Shown here: positions 57,240-64,000 of the stretch, in pieces | Layout of the letters: each line of letters opens with the position of its first letter | How positions within the stretch are numbered: the first letter of the stretch is position 1 | Assembly: GCA_029204225.1 (NCBI GenBank) | Contig: MU832048.1 | Location: forward strand, 1-64,000 | Source of the DNA: Diphasiastrum complanatum | Taxonomy: Eukaryota > Streptophyta > Lycopodiopsida > Lycopodiales > Lycopodiaceae | Reading direction: 5' to 3' | Length of the DNA stretch: 64,000 nt | Made by a program: the position numbers and the translations under genes | Notes under the pieces: generated by a model | What the model was told of the DNA's origin: nothing | The model's input: only the letters and a program-made list of their open reading frames with translations | Databases searched by the model: none

Positions 57240-58734
57240 ACGATAAGTTTTCTTTCTTGTGGTTCGAATTCTTTTTATTCGAATCTTATTCGACCTATCT
57301 TTTATACACCTCTTTCCAACAATTCATAGGAACATAACTGATCTGCACGAATGACAGAGATCATAAAGGCTGGAGGGTATTTGGGGTCAAAGGATCGGCT
57401 ACAATGAATTCACTATTAACAAGAATAGGATCGGACGGAGAGATATGAATAACAACTGGAATAGAAGGTGAATGTGAAGGTGAAGGTGGATCTGAAATGG
57501 AAGAGGAAGATGAAGCAGATGAAGAGGATAATTGGGAATTTTGTTGGGACACTAAGAATATCAACTAGCACTAATAAACTTGTTGCCAAGCACTTTCTGT
57601 ATATGCATTTAAGGGAATAGTCTTACAATTCAACGGGCACGACCTGGAAGAGAGAGAAAAAGAAACACTTCACTTTCTTCTTCTTGGTCTTTGAGTTAGA
57701 AGGATGAGATGTATCATCCTCTTTCCCATCTTTGTCTCGATCTTTGGCTTTGTCTTTGTTGATTTTCACACGTGCGGAATTCCAGAATTCCATACTACCA
57801 CTTTTCAGGTCTGAAAAATCAGTTCTGTAGTATTGATTCCTTAGAATTTCATAGTTAGCTGAATCTTTGTTGGCCATCGTTCTTGTCTCATCGAACTTCA
57901 CATCTCTGATGGTTTTAACTTGATTAGTGTCTAGTAGATAGATCCTGCAATTTGATGAATGTATATCATATCTTACAAGGTATCCTTGCTCGACTTTCTC
58001 GTTTAGCTTCTTCCGAATCTTGTCAGGAATGTATGCATATGCTATACATCCAAAGGTACGTACATGAGCTGGATTAGGCTTATTGCCCCACCATACCTCA
58101 TGTGGTGTGGTGTGAGGAACGTCGGAATCTTGCATGTCCTGTTCTGCAGGTAAGTGGCCGTAACTACTACTTTAGCCCATAATGATCTTGATGCCTTTAT
58201 ATAGGCCATCATGCATCTTGCTGCTTCCATGAGAGTTCTATTCTTTCTCTCTGCTACACCATTGTGTTGTGGTGTATAGGTTGTAGTCTTCCTATGAAGG
58301 ATGCCACGACTGTTGCAAAAGTCAGCAAAGCGGTCTCCACCTTCGTTAGTTTGAATCTGTTTGACTTTTCTTTCGATCCATTTTTAGTCCAGTTTACATA
58401 TTCTGTAAACTTATCAAGAGCTTCATATTTGTTGTGAATAAAGTATACGGTGGCAAACTTGTTGAAGTCATCGATAAAGGTGATATAGTATCGTGAGCCT
58501 CCCACAAAAACTACATCAAAAGGTCCACAGATGTCGGAGTGTATTAGTTCTAGGAGCAATGTTGCTCTGAACGAATCCTTAATGAAAGGTGTTCATGAAA
58601 TTTTGCCTTTGTTGCATGCATCACAGGGTGTCAAGCTTGCATCCTTAACGCTTACTCCCATGAATGTGCCATTCTAGCTTGCTTTGAATAGCACCATTGG
58701 GTTCATGTGACATAGTCTTTTATGTCATAGGAAA
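57240..58734 (-). mobile_element. Ty1/copia integrase fragment
   Basis: Minus strand: GAG-pre-integrase HKRLCHMNPMVLFKAS and LTPCDACNKGKI (58725-58600), integrase core ELIHSDICGPF and YYITFIDDFNKFATVYF (58559-58400), MEAARCMMAYIKASRSLWA (58230), HEVWWGNKPNPAHVRTFGCI (58100) and C-terminal KKLNEKVEQGYLVRYD, then a Ser/Pro-rich linker (57564-57361). Stops occur (LWHKR reads L-stop-HKR). The element ends abruptly at 58734 where another LTR begins. Confidence 0.85.
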
Positions 58735-59125
58735 TGTGAAAAATGCAAAAATAAGCTTGGTAGAGGCCAAAAATCTTGTATATAGATAAACACAAATGTG
58801 TGGAGCTTGTTTTCATGTGTGAAACTATTGTACTTGTCATGTACCATAATCATATATGTTGTACATATGATTTAATTCAAGTTCTAGTGGCTAAAATGGC
58901 CAAAAACTAGTTTTCTAGATATATGACACATGGCATCAATTTATTGATTGCATGAGCCAAATATTTTGGTTAGGTGTCATATCCCATGTGTAGAGGACAT
59001 CTCACACGTGTGGAATAAGCTGAAGTAGACGAATTTTGACTTCTAGAAGATTTCCAAGTAGATTTGCATATAGAAGGAAAATGGACCAAAAGTGCTCTCT
59101 TGGTCCTTTTTGTACTTTTTCCACA
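58735..59125 (+). repeat. Copia 5' LTR (391 bp)
   Basis: Begins TGTGAAAAATGC and ends TTTTTCCACA, directly followed by a PBS. The left border coincides with the break in the minus-strand copia element. Confidence 0.72.
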
Positions 59126-59138
59126 TGGTATCAGAGCC
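59126..59138 (+). promoter_or_regulatory. tRNA-iMet primer-binding site
   Basis: TGGTATCAGAGCC, directly after the LTR. Confidence 0.88.
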
Positions 59139-61843
59139 AAGTACAAGAGGTTTTGTTGAAATTGATAGGGTTAATCCAAATCAAAGCCAAAATTAGCAGT
59201 TTTTTGAAAAGTAGTCAAATTTTGTGTAGCGAGTTGGATTTGATAGCTATCCTCAAAATTTTTGGTCCAGATCTTGTTGTGGGCCGTAGGAGCCCTTTTC
59301 ACACATGTGATGTCGTACAGCTCCGGTTTTGGCTGAGAAATTTCAAAAATTTGTAGGATTTGACTTAGATACCCAATTTGAGTGATTTTTGGTGCAAAAT
59401 CAAGCATTTTCTATAGTGAATCTAATCCTTTGATTAGTTCTTGGATTAGATCAGCCAAAAAATTTAAATTGAAGCTTGAAATAGGTGCATTAATTGATAT
59501 TCTCTGATTTTTTGAGTGTATGTTGAAGTTAAGAGAGATTTTGCTAAAAATCATAGATTAAGGAGTGATATGCAAGGTGGGAGGTTGAAATCCATTGTAC
59601 CATCACTCTAGATTTGTTCAAGAGTGATAGGGTCAAGTTTAGAAGCATCAATTTGCTAGAAAATATCTTTGGATCTGTCTTCCAAGTGAAACCTTTGAGA
59701 GTTTCTAGTGCATATAGAGCATCTATGCAAATCTTTTGTAGAATTTGACATAGATTGGCTTAAATTGAGAGTTCTAGAAAAGAGATTGAGATCCAAGTCA
59801 CATTGTTCAACCCTACTCAATTTTTTTGAGTGATTGTAAGGTTTGAAAAGAGTCATTAAGGTGTCTATGGCAAATGTGTAGAGAGAGATCCAATTTTCTA
59901 AGAGTTCGTTCCTTTGTAGAGGGCAAGATCTAGAAGCTCATTACGTGTTGTTATAGGTGAAGAATTTGTCTTCTCCTAGGTGATCAAATCTTTCTAAGTG
60001 GTATTAGCTCTTTGAAGCACAATATCTTAGTGAGAAAAATCACAGCTTTTGATTTTGAATTTCATTCCAAGTCTTAAAAAGTAGAGTAATTGGTGGAATC
60101 CAATAGGAGTGATTGAATTCAATTTGTTGAGCAAAAATTGACATAGACTGTATGAAACTCAAATTAGTTCTATTCAACTTTCTTTGTGAGAGTGTGAGGG
60201 TCAATTTGTGATCCCATTGGATGTCTAGAATGAGGAGGAGTTCATATTTGAGTATTCATGCATGGTTGAGGTCTTCGTGAATCTCTAGTTGTCTAATTTT
60301 TAAGCTTTGTGAAAAATTGGGGATATAGTTTGTTGTCAAATCAAATCAAATTCATTCTAAATCTCAAGTGTGAGATTATTTGGGTCAAGAGTGAGTCCAA
60401 AAGAAGTGATTAAGTTTGACTTTCATGTATTTGAAACAAAACCCATCTTTTGTTCAAGAATCTCAAGTGTTGAGAGAACTAGTCAAGTGAAAAGGAAAAT
60501 CTAGGTGTCAAATCTTTTTCATATCCATTTAAACTTTCAAAAGAAAGAGTCATTGGTATTTGATGAGTCCAATAGGAGATTGGATCTGATTTCTTTAGTG
60601 ATTTGATTCAAAGATTGTGTGCTTTTGTCTTAGTGATCAAAGCAAAGTTTCCAAGTGACTAGTCATTACTGTGAAGATTGATTCTTAGGTTTAAGAGCTA
60701 GATCTTTTTTAGATCCTTCTAGATTGTTGAAGATGTTCAACTCTAGTCTCTTGAAAGTCACAAATTACATTTGTAGAATCATGTCACAGGTTTTTATTCA
60801 CATGGCATCAATAGGTGGCATCCTATTGAAGGGAAGAAAGGATCCTGAGTAGAAAGGAAAATATTTTTTCAAGATGCTACAAAAAGAAGACCAATCCATC
60901 CAAGGATAACCAAAGCAAGGGGGCCGAGGTGAAGGATGGAGCTTCAAGTTCAAAATGCAAATACAAGAAGGACAAGTCCAAGGAAAGGTGTTTCCTTTGT
61001 GGAAAGGTGAATGAGGCTTGGAGTCTCACAAGGACTTGCAAGATTTGCCTTCAAGAGTCCATCACAACACATGTTGAATCTTTTGAAATTTTTCATTAGG
61101 AAGTGCATTGTTTGGTTCAAGATAGATGTCACTTTCATGAAAGTAACTTGGATTTATTTTATGTCCTTTGAAAGTATTTTGCTTGTAACTTTGGACAAGT
61201 TCAAACTTATTGTTATTATCCAAGAGAAATCAATCAAGAATAAGAAGCAATCACAAAATGAAAATAGTTTCATTTATGCTCTCATATCAATTTATGAAGA
61301 ACCATTTTGCTTTGAAGAGATTTTTGTATCTCAAAGGTGGATTAAGGCAATACTAGTTGAGTGTGATGCCTTAAAAGATAGCAAAATATGTTTTCCTTGT
61401 AAGCTTACATTAGTTATGAAGTCAAGGAAATGGAAATATCTTCATAATGTAGGATCTTTTGTTTCAATAAGATCATGAATGATGTGTTCATTCATAAAGA
61501 TGAAAATTGTAAGTTTTCAATCTTAAAGGCAAGTTGTAAACTTCTTATGAGAATAAGTGAAGCATCCAAAGTGGACACTTATATCCATAAGCAAGTAGTT
61601 AGCCTTATTGAGATGGAAATGACTTTTGATTTCAATATTGGAAAAATCATGCAATCATTGTGAGACACCAATCTTGGTTTTGGAAGCAATTTTGAGTGAT
61701 TCTCTCCATTTGTCTACATTTATTTTGATTGTTTTGAGGTTCTATCAATGTGTACTTGATTTTCAGGTTGGAGTCTGTACTCAGACAGTGTTTCACACCT
61801 GTGAAACCATAAAGTACACTTACCTTCAAATAATGATTGTTCT
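59139..61843 (+). mobile_element. Copia internal region, mostly noncoding
   Basis: A 1.7-kb leader without coding similarity (59139-60870) is followed by a gag end with a zinc-knuckle-like CFLCGKVNEAWSL (about 60988-61030) and, at 61298-61400, a piece of the pol linker/RT start (EPFCFEEIFVSQRWIKAILV, ECDALKD). Everything between and after is missing, so it is a deleted, non-autonomous derivative. It is cut at 61844 by the next LTR. Confidence 0.6.
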
Positions 61844-62169
61844 TGTTAGGATTCTATGTCTAGAATTGATTTAGATTGATCTTAATCTGAAGTAGATTGA
61901 TCTGCATGTTAGAAATCAATGATAAACTTCATTGTTACACTTCTTAATTACTGTTTTCGATGTACTTTATTACTAGTTGTAACTAGCCGTAGGCTAGTCT
62001 AGTAGTCTACTCTTGGTTCTCCCTCTCTATCAGGGTTCAGGGTTTATATGTACATTTTACATTTAGTATGTGTTAGTGTGATTGAGTGATATTGCGTGTT
62101 CGTCTTCCGTCTCCCTACTTGGTGATTGCTTATGGTGAATGCTTGATGTTGCATATCTGATTCTTGACA
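61844..62169 (+). repeat. Copia 5' LTR (326 bp)
   Basis: Begins TGTTAGGATTC and ends TTCTTGACA, immediately followed by TGGTATCAGAGC. TTTATATGTACA at about 62042 may be the promoter TATA region. Confidence 0.88.
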
Positions 62170-62181
62170 TGGTATCAGAGC
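62170..62181 (+). promoter_or_regulatory. tRNA-iMet primer-binding site
   Basis: TGGTATCAGAGC directly abutting the LTR end CA. Confidence 0.93.
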
Positions 62182-63000
62182 TACGATAGTCCTGCGTGCC
62201 TGATCAATGGATACGGCTTGTCATAGGCTCTGCAACGAAGTGAGAAAGTCCTTCACAGGAGGTGAAAGCTTGGAGAGACAAAAAAAAAATGGCTGGAAGA
62301 AATCTTTCTTGGTGTACTTTGCAGGTTTTGGACCTCACATTTATTAGTGGGGAACAAAGAAACAGTCCCGGAGGCATCGAAAAGGCCAAGGCAGCATCAG
62401 ACAGATTGAAAATCTGTTGAGTGGGTGAAAAGTGTCATTTGTTAGAGAGTTGTGCCAAGATATCTCTCATTTGTTTGTTTGGGGTACTGCAAATCACACC
62501 AGACAGTGTCTAGTACTGCCATTCAGAGCTTTGAGGCTTCATACATTTCACATTACTGATATCTGTCTGTCTGAACGATCACTCGTTTCGAGATCTTTGC
62601 AAAGAAGAGGCGGCGTAGCTGCCGTGCCAAATTAGGGAATCTAGAATATGTCCTCTAAAAGTTCTTATATTTTTTCTTTTTAATATTCGTACCAATATCG
62701 GATCCAAGCGTGCTAGCTGAAGAGAAACCCGAGCAGTCGTATATCTGCGCTTCAGTCTGATATCGCATGTCCGTACCGATATCGGATCCAAGCGCACGAG
62801 CTAAAGAGAATTCCGAGCAATTGTACACCAGCGCTCTAGTCCGATATCGCATGCTCCAATATCGGATCCACGCGGACAAGTTAAAGAGGATCCTGAGCAG
62901 TCGTACTTTCGTGCTCCATTCCGATATCAGGTGTATAACCAAAAAAATATACAGTTTTGTGGTGTGATAAATTACTTGATCTGGACTCATCTGTTCAATA
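62182..63000 (+). other. Untranslated leader of the copia element
   Basis: Between PBS and gag start; no coding similarity. It holds the 80-84-bp tandem repeat at 62691-62930. Confidence 0.7.
62691..62930. repeat. Three tandem 80-84-bp units
   Basis: ATATCGGATCCA starts units at 62695, 62779 and 62859. Each unit continues with a GAGCAGTCGTA-like segment and GTCCGATATCGCATG. The units are diverged from one another. Confidence 0.9.
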
Positions 63001-63912
63001 ATGGCAACTCTAAGCGAGAGTGTCTTCAATGAGTCAAGCAAATTGGAAGGAGCCAGCAACTATGCAGTTTGGAAATTCAAACTGAAGAACATTTTGATGG
63101 AAAAGGAGCTATGGGAGATCGTGACAGGCGACGAGACAAGACCATTGATAGAAGAAGATCAGCGGACATTTGACAAGAGAAAACGGAAAGCACAAAATGT
63201 CATCCACTTATCAGTTAGAGATGCAATTATTCCCTACATTTTAGATTCAAAAGGACCAAAAGAAGCATGGGATATGTTGAAGGCATTGTTTGACACCACA
63301 AACACATCTCAAGTGCTATTTCTAAAGATGAAGCTGCACACATTGCGGATGGATGGTGGTGCAACTGTTGCTGATCACCTACTGAAGATCAAAGAGATTC
63401 GTGACCAATTAGCAGCAGTTGGAGAGCGAGTACAGGATCGTGAGATCGTGCAATTGACATTGAATAGTTTGAGTGAGCCATATCAAATGTTTGTGACAAG
63501 TATAGCCACACGGGAAAATCTTCCAACCTATGAAGAGTTAGGTGGATTTCTTTTGCAGGAAGAACAACGTCAAGAGAACTTGAGTCATTGCAGCAGGGGA
63601 TTTGATCAAGCTCTTGTAGTGAGAGGACGTGTTGGTAGATTTGGTCATGGAAGACACCAATCAAGAGGTGGAAACTCATATCATGGATCGTTCCAACAAT
63701 TTCAAGAACAATCCAATGAGGGCCCAAATCGAGGCAATTGGAATCAAGGTCGAGGTCAAGGACGCGGCTATTCCAAGCAAAATAAACCTGGAAATTGTAG
63801 GTATCGCAACAAACTTGGCCATTGGGAGTGTGAATGCTTCAGAAAACAGAAGGAGATAGAAAAAAGAAAAGGCAAATGGCAAGCGGGAAGAGTGGTGCGT
63901 CCAAGCACATGA
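63001..63912 (+). CDS. Ty1/copia gag protein (303 aa)
   Basis: Structural protein of the copia element whose LTR is at 61844; it would form the virus-like particle that packages element RNA. The start ATG follows the leader. Residues about 12-60 (KLEGASNYAVWKFKLKNIL) form the N-terminal DUF4219-like part, residues about 75-195 the UBN2 gag core (VADHLLKIKEIRDQLAAVGE, LTLNSLSEPYQMF, EELGGFLLQEEQR), and residues about 205-255 an Arg/Gly-rich region. The zinc knuckle reads CRYRNKLGHWECEC, so the second Cys is Arg. The frame closes at TGA 63910; protease motifs (SGASKHMTSRKE) continue in another frame, with Lys where the catalytic Asp is expected and a stop soon after. Confidence 0.9.
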   Translation: MATLSESVFNESSKLEGASNYAVWKFKLKNILMEKELWEIVTGDETRPLIEEDQRTFDKRKRKAQNVIHLSVRDAIIPYILDSKGPKEAWDMLKALFDTTNTSQVLFLKMKLHTLRMDGGATVADHLLKIKEIRDQLAAVGERVQDREIVQLTLNSLSEPYQMFVTSIATRENLPTYEELGGFLLQEEQRQENLSHCSRGFDQALVVRGRVGRFGHGRHQSRGGNSYHGSFQQFQEQSNEGPNRGNWNQGRGQGRGYSKQNKPGNCRYRNKLGHWECECFRKQKEIEKRKGKWQAGRVVRPST

Positions 63913-64000
63913 CTTCAAGGAAAGAGTAGTTTTCAGAACTCAAGGAAACTCACAATGGTGATGAAGTTGGACAAGCCGATGGCAAATTGCTATCTGTTAA
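63860..64000 (+). pseudogene. Copia protease start, frameshifted, runs off window
   Basis: In the frame different from gag: SGASKHMTSRKE, stop, FSELKETHNGDEVGQADGK, which matches the start of copia aspartic proteases (DSGAS, HMT). The Asp before SGA is Lys and a TAG follows RKE. Pol should continue beyond the window. Confidence 0.7.

Noticed and set aside
62691..62930. Possible CRISPR-like or satellite array
   Set aside because: Three diverged adjacent units without distinct spacers, inside a copia leader of a plant genome.
63389..63918. Minus-strand frames opposite the copia gag
   Set aside because: Shadows of the plus-strand gag, with no domain similarity.

Overview
The window is nuclear DNA from a land plant with a large, retrotransposon-rich genome. 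All recognisable introns have GT-AG borders, the one host gene is a plant-type PRP40 splicing factor, and the rest is mostly decayed plant LTR retrotransposons (Ty3/gypsy chromoviruses and Ty1/copia) and an L1-type LINE with plant-style primer-binding sites (TGGTATCAGAGC). I cannot name the species. Kilobase-sized, transposon-filled introns would suit a fern, lycophyte, gymnosperm or other large-genome plant; this is inference.

Layout. (1) Positions 416-27687, plus strand: 20 exons of a pre-mRNA-processing factor 40 (PRP40A/B-like) gene. They run from just after the second WW domain (its exons lie upstream of the window) through six FF domains and a Lys/Glu/Arg-rich tail to the stop codon. 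About 2.3 kb of coding sequence is spread over 27.3 kb. Three introns are swollen by insertions: 1093-8144 (chromovirus and LINE fragments, a foldback element), 16499-22020 (LINE plus chromovirus fragment) and 22524-26875 (chromovirus). Every recognised retroelement inside the gene is antisense to it. Smaller introns carry a 340-bp MITE with target-site duplications and a 29-bp perfect hairpin. (2) 27688-31950: 3' UTR and AT-rich downstream DNA with no recognised gene. (3) 31950-48600: a graveyard of Ty3/gypsy remains in both orientations, including a chromovirus inserted into the RT of an older gypsy element, a copia gag fragment, and a long AT-rich stretch. (4) 48600-57172: antisense copia RT/RNase H joined to LINE ORF1, then a plus-strand copia cluster with four related LTRs. 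(5) 57240-64000: three successively nested copia elements; the youngest (LTR at 61844-62169) has a nearly full gag and runs off the window end.

Function. The only host gene seen is PRP40, a U1 snRNP-associated factor whose WW domains bind proline-rich splicing factors and the Pol II tail and whose FF domains bind other spliceosomal proteins. Everything else is mobile DNA, nearly all visibly broken. I found no convincing new multi-gene system. The points most worth a second look are the reading-frame conflict at the start of the PRP40 segment, the 206-nt all-purine coding run in its tail exon, the intronic self-complementary MITEs, the antisense bias of intronic transposons, the (CT)n tail of the LINE, and the LTR cluster at 50.3-57.2 kb.
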